Positions 1-5,088 are shown, counted from the first letter of the stretch. The stretch is DNA of 6,344 nt from Tardiphaga sp. (GCA_014377915.1 JACMOT010000052.1:1-6344); one strand, 5' to 3'. Notes: generated by a model not told the origin, from the sequence alone. Program-made: numbers and translations.

Positions 1-2
1 CG

Positions 3-1937
3 CTCTCCGGGATCCGCTCGCCATTCTCCGGCTATCCCGCGGACGGACTCAACCCGCGCCGGCTGGCGCGGATCCTGCGCGAGGCCGATGCCGGCGATCC
101 CTTGCGCTATTTCGAACTGGCCGAGCAGATCGAGGAGCGCGATCTGCACTACACCGGCGTGCTCGGCACCCGCAAGCGTAGCGTGGCCCAGCTCGACATC
201 AATGTCGATGCCGCCTCCGACGACGCCCAGCATGTCGAACAGGCCGACATGATCCGGTCGTGGCTTGCCCGCGACACCCTGCAGGATGAGCTGTTCGACA
301 TGCTCGACGCCATTGGCAAGGGCGTCAGCTTCACCGAGATCATCTGGGATTCGTCCTCCGGCCAGCACTGGCCGGCGCGGCTGGAATGGCGCGATCCGCG
401 CTGGACGCGGCCGGACCGCGCCGACGGCGTCACACCGCTGCTGCGCTCCGACGGCGGCGACGTGCCGCTGGCGCCGTTCAAATTCGTCAAGACCGTCATC
501 CGAGCCAAGTCCGGCCTGCCGATCCGTTCGGGCATCGCGCGCCTCGCGGCCTGGTCGTGGATGTTCAAGGCCTTCACCCAGCGCGACTGGGCGATCTTCA
601 CCCAGACCTTCGGCCAGCCGGTGCGCGTCGGCAAATATCCGGCCGGCGCCACCGAGAAGGACAAGGACACCTTGTTCGCGGCGGTGGCCAACATCGCCGG
701 CGACTGCGCCGCGATCATTCCGGAATCGATGACCATCGACTTCATCGAGGCCGGCAATGTCGGCGCCAGCCATGCGCTCTACAAGGAACGCGCCGACTGG
801 TGCGACCAGCAGGTCTCGAAGGCCATTCTCGGCCAGACCGCCACCACCGATGCCATCGCCGGCGGCCATGCCGTCGGCCAGGAACACCGCAAGGTGCAGG
901 AGGACATCGAGCGCGCCGACGCCAAGGCGCTGAGCGCTGTGCTGAACCGCGACCTCGTGGTGCCGATGATCATGCTGAACTTCGGCCCGCAGCCGCAATA
1001 TCCGCGGCTGCGCATCGGTCGCGCCGATGAAGCTGATATCAAGCAGCTTACCGACAGCGTCGCCACTCTCGTGCCGTTCGGCCTTAAGGTCGGCAAGGCC
1101 TGGATGAACGACCAGCTTGGCATCCCCGATCCCGAGGACGACGAGGAGTTGCTCACCGCGCCGGCCGCGCCGGCCCAGCCGCTGTCCGGCGGCTTCGACC
1201 GGCCGCCGGCCGCCATCAACAGCGCGCGCATGTCGTCGCGCCAGGCGGCGACGTCGGCGCGGCGGACGGCGGATGATATCGCCGCCATGGTGGCGGCCAC
1301 CGGACGGCTGGCTCAACCGGCCGTCGACGACGTCATCGACCGCGTCCCCGAGGTGGTGACCAACGCCACCACGTTGACCGACCTGCGCCGCCGGCTGCGG
1401 CGGCTCAAACTGCCGGCCGACAAATTGGCCGGCGCGCTGCAACTAGCTCTGACCATGGCCAGCCTGTCGGGACGAGACGACATCCCGCCCACGGCGCCGA
1501 AGCGTCCGCGCGACGGCGTGGCGCTGCAGACATTCGATCCCGACCAGCCGCGAGACGACATGGGCAAGTGGACGTCGGACGGCGGCGAGGGGATGGCGTC
1601 AGGTCCGCATGACTACCAGGACGGTGACGCCGCTCGCCACGGCACGATGACCGCGAAGCTGACGGCCGCGCATGCCGGCATCGACGCGGCGCACGCGAGG
1701 ATTCGCGAGCACATGGCGGCGCTGAAGGAAGCGCACAGGGAGCTCGCAAAGCATCTCGACGCCGCGCAGACGACCCATGACAAGATGTCGAATCTCGCCG
1801 GCGAGTACGGCCTGGATTACGAAGCGCCGGCGAAGTCGGCCGCGGGCAGCGAAATGGACGATCTGCGCGATGCCGTGGAGACCGCCCACGATGATCTGCA
1901 TCAGGCCATGAAGGCCGCGAAAAAGCATTTCAGATGA
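3..1937 (+). CDS. Mu gp29-like phage portal protein (DUF935), 5' end outside window
   Basis: The reading frame is open at the left edge, so the gene starts upstream; 644 codons are visible and no start is assigned (the TTG at 102 is only an internal codon). The visible protein matches the DUF935 / Mu gp29 portal family: an N-terminal stretch rich in L-R and GDPLRYFELAEQIEERD-type sequence, a W-R-DPR-containing central part, a DW-x2-F-x4-FG-x-P-x-R-x-GKY block at about residues 195-212, and the SKAILGQTATTD motif at about 272-283. In this family the portal forms the dodecameric DNA gate of the head. Usual DUF935 sequence ends near residue 505. It is followed by a linker reading FDPDQPRDDMGKWTSDGG (511-528) and an Ala/Lys/Glu/His-rich helical tail to residue 644, which makes it much longer than Mu gp29 (about 510 residues). 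The stop codon overlaps the next gene by four bases. The family call is from recognised motifs; the tail function is unknown. Confidence 0.9.
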   Translation, partial: LSGIRSPFSGYPADGLNPRRLARILREADAGDPLRYFELAEQIEERDLHYTGVLGTRKRSVAQLDINVDAASDDAQHVEQADMIRSWLARDTLQDELFDMLDAIGKGVSFTEIIWDSSSGQHWPARLEWRDPRWTRPDRADGVTPLLRSDGGDVPLAPFKFVKTVIRAKSGLPIRSGIARLAAWSWMFKAFTQRDWAIFTQTFGQPVRVGKYPAGATEKDKDTLFAAVANIAGDCAAIIPESMTIDFIEAGNVGASHALYKERADWCDQQVSKAILGQTATTDAIAGGHAVGQEHRKVQEDIERADAKALSAVLNRDLVVPMIMLNFGPQPQYPRLRIGRADEADIKQLTDSVATLVPFGLKVGKAWMNDQLGIPDPEDDEELLTAPAAPAQPLSGGFDRPPAAINSARMSSRQAATSARRTADDIAAMVAATGRLAQPAVDDVIDRVPEVVTNATTLTDLRRRLRRLKLPADKLAGALQLALTMASLSGRDDIPPTAPKRPRDGVALQTFDPDQPRDDMGKWTSDGGEGMASGPHDYQDGDAARHGTMTAKLTAAHAGIDAAHARIREHMAALKEAHRELAKHLDAAQTTHDKMSNLAGEYGLDYEAPAKSAAGSEMDDLRDAVETAHDDLHQAMKAAKKHFR

Positions 1938-2713
1938 TGCGCGACTTTCCCTCGATCGGCGGTTGCTGCTGCGGCGCGGCCCATGGCACGACAGCGCTGC
2001 AGGCGGTGGACATCGCCGCGTTCGACGTCGATCCGGTCGAGGCCATCGACTTCCTGCGCCGCAAGCTCGACATGCCCACCGCGGCCTGGACCGATTTGTG
2101 GCAGGAACAGCATTCCGTGGCCTTCACCGTCGCCGGCGCCACCAACAAGGCGATCGTGCGGGACTTTCACGACGCCGTCGATCGCGCCATCGCTGACGGC
2201 GCCACATTGGCCGACTTCCGCCGGGATTTCGACCGCATCGTCGAGGACCACGGCTGGAGCTACAACGGCTCGCGCAACTGGCGCGCCCGGGTGATCATCG
2301 ACACCAACATCTCCACCGCTTACGCCGCCGGCAAATGGCAGCAGATCCAGCGCGTCAAGCAAAGCAGGCCCTATCTGCGCTACGTGCACCTCGCCGGGCA
2401 GAAAAATCCGCGGCCGGAGCACGAGGCCTGGGATGGCCTGATCCTGCCAGTCGATGACGACTGGTGGCTGACGCATTATCCGCCAAACGGCTGGTTCTGC
2501 CATTGCACCGTGATGTCGCTCAGCGAGCGCGATCTGGCGCGGTATGGCTATCAGGTGTCGGAGGCGCCGGAGACGGTGATGGTCGAGCAGACCATCACTA
2601 CGCCGGACGGCATCCGCACCGTGACCACGCCGGAGGGCATCGATCCCGGCTTCGCCTATCGGCCCGGCGCGATGCCGGCCGAGGCCATCATCGACGACGA
2701 CGGGGAGATCTAG
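1934..2713 (+). CDS. Mu gpF/gp30-like minor head (head morphogenesis) protein
   Basis: This 259-residue protein belongs to the Mu protein F / SPP1 gp7 head morphogenesis family, minor capsid proteins that act with the portal during head assembly. The N-terminal half has the family pattern: EAIDFLRRKL (36-45), a W-x-D-LW-x3-H-x-VAFTVAGA block (52-69), then VDRAIADGATLADF (82-95). The signature part follows: D-T-N-I-S-T-AYAAGKW (123-135), RPEHEAWDG (160-168) and PPNGWFCHC (183-191); the His and Cys residues are those conserved in the family. It begins with two adjacent ATG codons (1934 and 1937) inside an ATGA overlap with the portal stop, so translation is probably coupled. It is much shorter than Mu gp30 (over 400 residues), but the conserved core is complete and the end after residue 200 is simply a short tail. 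Three consecutive cysteines at 11-13 are unusual. The portal-then-gpF order is that of Mu-like phages. Confidence 0.9.
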   Translation: MMRDFPSIGGCCCGAAHGTTALQAVDIAAFDVDPVEAIDFLRRKLDMPTAAWTDLWQEQHSVAFTVAGATNKAIVRDFHDAVDRAIADGATLADFRRDFDRIVEDHGWSYNGSRNWRARVIIDTNISTAYAAGKWQQIQRVKQSRPYLRYVHLAGQKNPRPEHEAWDGLILPVDDDWWLTHYPPNGWFCHCTVMSLSERDLARYGYQVSEAPETVMVEQTITTPDGIRTVTTPEGIDPGFAYRPGAMPAEAIIDDDGEI

Positions 2714-2733
2714 CCCCTGCGTAGTGGCGGGGG

Positions 2734-2755
2734 TCGCAGCGCGCGAACGCTGCGA
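2734..2755 (+). terminator. Stem-loop after the head gene, possible terminator
   Basis: A perfect 8-base-pair stem, TCGCAGCG paired with CGCTGCGA, encloses a six-base loop (CGCGAA), 20 bases after the stop codon of the head morphogenesis gene. There is no T-run afterwards, so it is not a standard intrinsic terminator. It could pause polymerase, protect the 3' end of the head mRNA, or be an operator. The structure is seen directly; the role is inferred. Confidence 0.4.
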
Positions 2756-2822
2756 GCCGCGGGCCCATCCTGGCAGAGAGACCCGCTCGACGAAGGTAAC
2801 CGTTCTCGCCGACCCGCCGCTG

Positions 2823-2841
2823 CTGCACAGGGACTGCACAG
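2823..2841. repeat. Tandem 8-base direct repeat CTGCACAG
   Basis: CTGCACAG occurs at 2823-2830 and again at 2834-2841, with GGA between them, an 11-base period close to one DNA turn. It lies 38 bases before the methylase start, so a regulator binding site is possible. No known operator was recognised. Confidence 0.45.
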
Positions 2842-2862
2842 CACCGCCAGGGTAGGCAGGCC

Positions 2863-2868
2863 GGAAAG
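2863..2868 (+). promoter_or_regulatory. Probable ribosome binding site of the methylase
   Basis: GGAAAG ends ten bases before the ATG at 2879. It is a modest Shine-Dalgarno match. An in-frame TAG at 2876-2878 directly precedes the ATG, so no upstream start is possible and this site supports the chosen one. Confidence 0.5.
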
Positions 2869-2878
2869 TATTGAGTAG

Positions 2879-3687
2879 ATGGCACGACAGGTTCTCTACA
2901 GCTCCGTGGCGCCGGTGCGCCCGGCGGCGGGCTATATCGGCGGCAAGCGCCAGCTGGCCAAGACGATCATCGCGATGATCGAGAAGATCCCGCACGACAC
3001 CTATGCCGAGCCCTTTGTCGGCATGGGCGGCGTGTTCCTGCGCCGCCGGCTGGTGCCGAAAAGCGAGATCATCAACGACCGCTCCGGCGATGTCGCCACC
3101 TTCTTCCGCATCCTGCAGCGGCATTACGTGCCGTTCATGGACATGCTGCGCTGGCAGCTCACCGGCCGGCAGGAATTCGAGCGGCTGAAGGCCGCCAATG
3201 TCTCGACGCTCACCGATCTGGAACGCGCCGCGCGCTTTCTCTACCTTCAGCGCACCGCGTTCGGCGGCAAGGTCGCCGGCCGCAACTTCGGGGTCGATCC
3301 GATGGGGGCGCGGTTCAACGTCGCCAGGCTGGCGCCGCAGCTCGACGAACTGCACGACCGCCTCGCGGGCGTGGTGATCGAATGTTTGCCCTGGGCGGAA
3401 TTCATCGCGCGCTACGACCGGCCGGGCACGCTGTTTTATCTCGACCCGCCCTACTGGGGCGGTGAGGCCGACTATGGCGCAGGCCTGTTTGACCGGGTGG
3501 AATATGAGCAAATGGCGAAGGTGCTGGGCGGGCTGAGGGGCGGTTCATCCTGTCGATCAATGATGTCCCGCAGATCCGGCGGATCTTCGCGGGCTTTACG
3601 CTGCGGCCGGTGCGGCTGACCTATACGGTGTCTGACCGTTCGAACCGTGCCGCGGCGCGGGAATTGATCATCACCGGTCCCGCGTAA
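2879..3687 (+). pseudogene. dam: D12-class DNA adenine methylase, frameshifted near 3' end
   Basis: The product resembles phage and bacterial Dam-type (D12 class) N6-adenine methyltransferases, which transfer a methyl group from S-adenosylmethionine to adenine, often at GATC. Seen in order: the YIGGKRQL motif (19-26), EPFVGMGGVF (44-53, the AdoMet-binding FxG motif), IINDRSGDV (64-72), and the catalytic DPPY (189-192) followed by WGG. After residue 220 the frame is lost at a four-G run (3537-3540). The original frame ends at 3619 with a meaningless tail, while the -1 frame continues as GRFILSINDVPQIRRIF and finishes with ELIITGPA before TAA at 3685-3687. One additional G would restore a 269-residue protein, normal for the family. 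No standard slippery heptamer sits in the zero frame, so a one-base deletion or a sequencing error is likelier than programmed frameshifting. The AdoMet and DPPY motifs remain in the upstream part. In phages such enzymes usually protect the genome from restriction. Target specificity cannot be read from sequence. Confidence 0.85.
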
Positions 3688-3738
3688 TAAAAGTAATCCC
3701 GGCACGAGCCCATAAAGTTGCAAAGCAAGACTCAAGGC

Positions 3739-3770
3739 CGGTGGAGGGCCCTTCGGGCATTTCTCCGCCG
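3739..3770 (+). terminator. Two-tier hairpin after the methylase, possible terminator
   Basis: CGGTGGAG (3739-3746) pairs with CTCCGCCG (3763-3770) over eight base pairs including one G-U pair. Inside it GCCC (3748-3751) pairs with GGGC (3755-3758) around a TTC loop. The structure starts 51 bases after the methylase stop codon. There is no T-run behind it, so termination is only a guess; a folded small RNA or a repeat element is also possible. Confidence 0.4.
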
Positions 3771-3869
3771 CTGTTACGTCGAACGGATTTGAAAGCAAAA
3801 TTGAAGCCGCGCTGGCCCTTGCTGAGCCTTTCAGCTTGCCCGGCGCCCGGCCGCGCGCTTCGCGAACGG

Positions 3870-3912
3870 TTTCAGCGAAATCTTTGGGCTGTCCCGCATC
3901 GTGGCGCTGAAA
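3870..3912. repeat. Inverted repeat TTTCAGCG / CGCTGAAA
   Basis: TTTCAGCG (3870-3877) is exactly complementary to CGCTGAAA (3905-3912), separated by 27 bases, and lies just upstream of the SOS-type promoter. The meaning is unknown; it could fold in RNA or mark the end of a repeat element. Confidence 0.35.
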
Positions 3913-3939
3913 TGCCAACGAGTTTCAACTTTCGCGGAC

Positions 3940-3967
3940 TCGACATTTGTTCTACTTTTGTTCTAGT
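3940..3967 (+). promoter_or_regulatory. Candidate sigma-70 promoter of the Cys4 protein gene
   Basis: TCGACA (3940-3945) is a one-mismatch -35 element and TCTAGT (3962-3967) a four-of-six -10 element, 16 bases apart. Transcription would start about seven bases later, at 3974-3975, the A of the ATG. The gene has no Shine-Dalgarno sequence, so a leaderless mRNA is plausible. Both elements are weak matches; the arrangement around the LexA-type box adds support. Confidence 0.45.
3949..3963 (+). promoter_or_regulatory. LexA (SOS) operator, alphaproteobacterial type
   Basis: GTTC (3949-3952), seven bases, GTTC (3960-3963): an exact match to GTTC-N7-GTTC, the direct-repeat operator known for LexA of alphaproteobacteria. 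Its A/T-rich spacer (TACTTTT) and TTGTTCTA repeats fit boxes known in this class. It sits between the -35-like and -10-like elements, where bound LexA would block polymerase, and ends 12 bases before the ATG. No second copy of the pattern was noticed in the window. Confidence 0.75.
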
Positions 3968-3974
3968 TTGAATT

Positions 3975-4367
3975 ATGACAGACAGACCCGCCAGCTGGCG
4001 TATGCCGACCCCGAAACAGATGGATGATTTGGCCGCCCGGCCCGGGGCAGCAGCCGCGCCGGCGGGCCAACCCACCGACTTGCCGGAGGAGTATGGGGAT
4101 TCCGTGCTGCGCGATCCGCGCGGTCGGGCGCCGGCCGGTGTGCCGATCCAGCAACGGCGGCTGTCGGAGATTCCGCGCCATCTGCTGCGGGTGTCGTGCC
4201 GGCGCTGCGACCGCATCGTCGAGATCCAGACCGCCGATGCCATCAGGCTATATGGCCCGCACGCCGTCTGGAAAGAGGTCGGCATCAAGATCCTGGACGA
4301 CAATTGCCGGCAGGGCACCGGCAGCCATCAGGATGACGGCTGCTGGCCCGCCTTCGAGGTCGGATAG
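3975..4367 (+). CDS. Uncharacterised Cys4 small protein under SOS-type control
   Basis: This 130-residue protein is not assigned to a named family. Residues 1-65 are Pro/Ala/Arg-rich and probably flexible. Residues 68-128 look like a small folded domain: LRVSCRRCDRIVEI (71-84) with a C-x2-C pair (C75, C78), a helical stretch ADAIRLYGPHAVWKEVG (87-103), then C111 and a DGCWP motif (C123). Four cysteines in two groups suggest a zinc ribbon or similar metal site; this is inferred from spacing only. No signal peptide or membrane segment is seen, so it is probably cytoplasmic. The ATG at 3975 is chosen because it directly follows the promoter and LexA box. It has no ribosome binding site; ATG codons at 4002 and 4020 are alternatives that would keep the Cys domain. 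It may belong to the prophage edge or to the host SOS response. A nucleic-acid binding role is possible but not shown. Confidence 0.75.
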   Translation: MTDRPASWRMPTPKQMDDLAARPGAAAAPAGQPTDLPEEYGDSVLRDPRGRAPAGVPIQQRRLSEIPRHLLRVSCRRCDRIVEIQTADAIRLYGPHAVWKEVGIKILDDNCRQGTGSHQDDGCWPAFEVG

Positions 4368-4627
4368 TCTTGCCGTTCGACAGTCTCGGCGATCGTCAAT
4401 TCGGGTTGGTACGCGAACGGACGCCAGGGATAGGGCCCCCCGGGCGATTCCGGTAACGAAAGCCGGTAACGATCCCACCATCCCAGGAGCGTGCCGGCCC
4501 AATACAAATCCGATCGCAACTGGCCGCGGCAGGCCGAAAAATGCCGCATCGAGGCCACAACACTGCTACGGGCCTCACTCGCGACGCCGTGCTTCGGCAA
4601 GCGCGACAGTTTGAAACTGCGTCCCAC
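4328..4627 (-). CDS. Tentative small hypothetical protein
   Basis: A minus-strand frame of 99 codons begins at GTG 4627 (an inner ATG at 4549 would give 73 residues) and converges on the Cys4 gene, overlapping its end by 40 bases. It is not recognised. It is listed because the middle of the translation is rich in ordinary aromatic and hydrophobic residues rather than the Arg/Ser/Pro mix of chance G/C-rich frames, for example SDLYWAGTLLGWWDRYRL and YPWRPFAYQPELTIAE. Against it: no Shine-Dalgarno sequence before either start, only about 70% G/C at third positions by eye, and overlap with the small plus-strand frame at 4541 if the GTG start is used. It may be a gene, a gene scrap or chance. Confidence 0.3.
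   Translation of the reverse strand: MGRSFKLSRLPKHGVASEARSSVVASMRHFSACRGQLRSDLYWAGTLLGWWDRYRLSLPESPGGPYPWRPFAYQPELTIAETVERQDYPTSKAGQQPSS
4450..4472. repeat. 10-base tandem direct repeat CCGGTAACGA
   Basis: CCGGTAACGA is found at 4450-4459 and 4463-4472, separated by AAG, a 13-base period. In the tentative minus-strand gene it would encode part of the RYRLSLPE stretch. It may be a small duplication or a protein binding site. Confidence 0.4.
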
Positions 4628-4672
4628 ATGAACGAGTGGTTGTTGTCGCCGGGGCTGCGTCCGCCCGACTGA
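4541..4672 (+). CDS. Tentative 43-residue hypothetical protein
   Basis: ATG 4541 to TGA 4670-4672. The translation ends in TRDAVLRQARQFETASHMN followed by EWLLSPGLRPPD. This resembles, from memory, short hypothetical proteins of Bradyrhizobium-like bacteria that have an amphipathic helix rich in Arg/Ala/Glu and finish with a W-x-SxxLxPP tail. GGCAGG at 4528-4533 stands seven bases before the ATG as a possible ribosome binding site. No function is known. It ends 12 bases before the nhaA scrap and would overlap the tentative minus-strand frame. The first ten residues look less natural, so it could also be the 3' remnant of a longer gene. Confidence 0.4.
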   Translation: MPHRGHNTATGLTRDAVLRQARQFETASHMNEWLLSPGLRPPD

Positions 4673-4684
4673 CCGGCGCCCGCC

Positions 4685-4844
4685 ATGTCACCGGACTCTT
4701 GCCGATCGGGCGGTTTCAGGCGCAGCCATGCTGGTGCATGAGGTGAAGGTCGGCATCCTGTTGGGATCAGCATCATCCGGGCTGCTTGGGGGGCAGGGAC
4801 TGGCGGTGCCGAGACCGGAGCGCGATATGCCAACCGCGCGGTGA
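4685..4844 (+). pseudogene. nhaA: NhaA Na+/H+ antiporter, C-terminal remnant
   Basis: The frame ending at TGA 4842-4844 contains HEVKVGILLGSASSGLLG, which lines up with the last membrane segment of NhaA (in E. coli NhaA this part reads WAKLGILIGSISS). NhaA is an inner-membrane antiporter of about 390 residues that expels sodium in exchange for protons; here only about the last 50 residues remain. Just upstream ATG-TCA (4685-4690) fits the MS of the MSLFI-type motif before that helix. A one-base shift is needed to pass from it to the ADRAVSGAAMLVHEVK frame, so the scrap is itself damaged. No upstream NhaA sequence with the catalytic Asp pair was found, so it cannot transport. The tail after the helix (AVPRPERDMPTAR) is not conserved. 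The family call rests on this short match. Confidence 0.6.
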
Positions 4845-4854
4845 CCCGGCATTC

Positions 4855-4878
4855 GACGCCCGAGCGAAGCCTGGCGTC
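4855..4878 (+). terminator. Hairpin after the nhaA remnant, possible terminator
   Basis: GACGCC (4855-4860) pairs with GGCGTC (4873-4878) around a 12-base loop and is followed by TTTG. It starts ten bases after the remnant's stop codon, a fitting place for the old nhaA terminator. The stem is short and the T-run weak. Confidence 0.35.
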
Positions 4879-5078
4879 TTTGTCCCATGCGATCACTATT
4901 GATCAGACTTGGTCTTGCTTGCGGCGCAGCCTGATCGGGAAGATTCGAGGCGGCGTCGGCTTTGCTTGCCGCGCACCAGCGTTCGGGGGCCCCGCGCTAT
5001 GTCGTCATCCACCTCGCAAAGACGGCCACTTCGCAACCTGATGCCGAGGTTGGGAATTCGCCCACCCTGCGCGCGCCT
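4879..5078. other. Non-coding region upstream of the sensor kinase
   Basis: No gene is supported. It contains a palindrome (4891-4904, listed separately), directly followed by a small AGAC-TTG-GTCT hairpin (4905-4915), and a GGGGCCCC palindrome (4986-4993). Frames crossing 4950-5085 are open but show nothing recognisable. The kinase promoter must lie here or further left, yet no convincing -35/-10 pair was found. Confidence 0.5.
4891..4904. promoter_or_regulatory. Palindrome GATCA-N4-TGATC, possible operator
   Basis: GATCA (4891-4895), four bases, TGATC (4900-4904) is a perfect inverted repeat about 185 bases before the kinase start. Half-sites are in the opposite order from the FNR/FixK consensus (TTGAT-N4-ATCAA), so it is not an FNR-type box. 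Its GATC sequences are also Dam-type methylation sites. A role as operator is only possible. Confidence 0.25.
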
Positions 5079-5083
5079 GAAGG
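5079..5083 (+). promoter_or_regulatory. Ribosome binding site of the sensor kinase
   Basis: GAAGG stands five bases before ATG 5089. A TAG in the same frame at 5086-5088 excludes any earlier start, so site and stop together fix the start. Confidence 0.7.
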
Positions 5084-5088
5084 TGTAG

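Larger units (their letters stand above)
2714..2878. other. Structured non-coding gap between head gene and methylase
   Basis: These 165 bases separate the tightly packed head genes from the methylase. They contain a perfect stem-loop near the left end and an 8-base tandem repeat near the right end (listed separately). A GTG-initiated frame of 43 codons (2724-2855) exists but has no ribosome binding site and no recognisable sequence, so it is not called. No strong sigma-70 promoter was found. The gap may hold a terminator and the control region of the methylase, or a structured RNA. Nothing in it was recognised as tRNA or a known riboswitch. Confidence 0.6.
3688..3948. other. Non-coding gap with two inverted repeats
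   Basis: No gene is supported here. It starts with repeated stops right after the methylase and is locally richer in A/T at its two ends. A hairpin lies at 3739-3770 and a long-loop inverted repeat at 3870-3912. All three forward frames have open stretches, including a 65-codon frame (3716-3910) with no start codon whose translation contains GFESKIEAALALAEPFS, which could be a gene scrap or a dispersed intergenic repeat. The right end merges into the promoter of the next gene. Confidence 0.5.

Noticed and set aside
2724..2855. GTG-initiated 43-codon frame in the gap before the methylase
   Set aside because: No Shine-Dalgarno sequence, no recognised sequence, and it spans the perfect stem-loop and the tandem repeat.
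1901..3511. Long minus-strand open frame of 536 codons
   Set aside because: It lies antisense to gpF, the gap and the methylase, all of which have clear family motifs on the + strand. Long antisense frames are common in such G/C-rich DNA.
3531..3545. Programmed -1 frameshifting in the methylase
   Set aside because: The zero-frame codons around the run (CTG AGG GGC) do not form a standard X-XXY-YYZ slippery heptamer and no reason for programmed control is known in this family; a lost G explains it more simply.
3741..3971. Plus-strand frame of 76 codons before the SOS gene
   Set aside because: It runs through the hairpin and the promoter with the LexA box, has no ribosome binding site and a translation of Pro/Leu/Arg-rich chance type.
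4024..4614. Plus-strand frame of 196 codons overlapping the Cys4 gene
   Set aside because: Arg/Ser/Pro-rich shadow translation; the overlapping frame with C-x2-C and DGCWP and its promoter is better supported.
4396..4896. Minus-strand frame of 166 codons
   Set aside because: It is antisense to the nhaA remnant and its hairpin and shows no recognisable motif or ribosome binding site.
4891..4904. FNR/FixK-type box
   Set aside because: The half-sites are in the wrong order (GATCA then TGATC instead of TTGAT then ATCAA).
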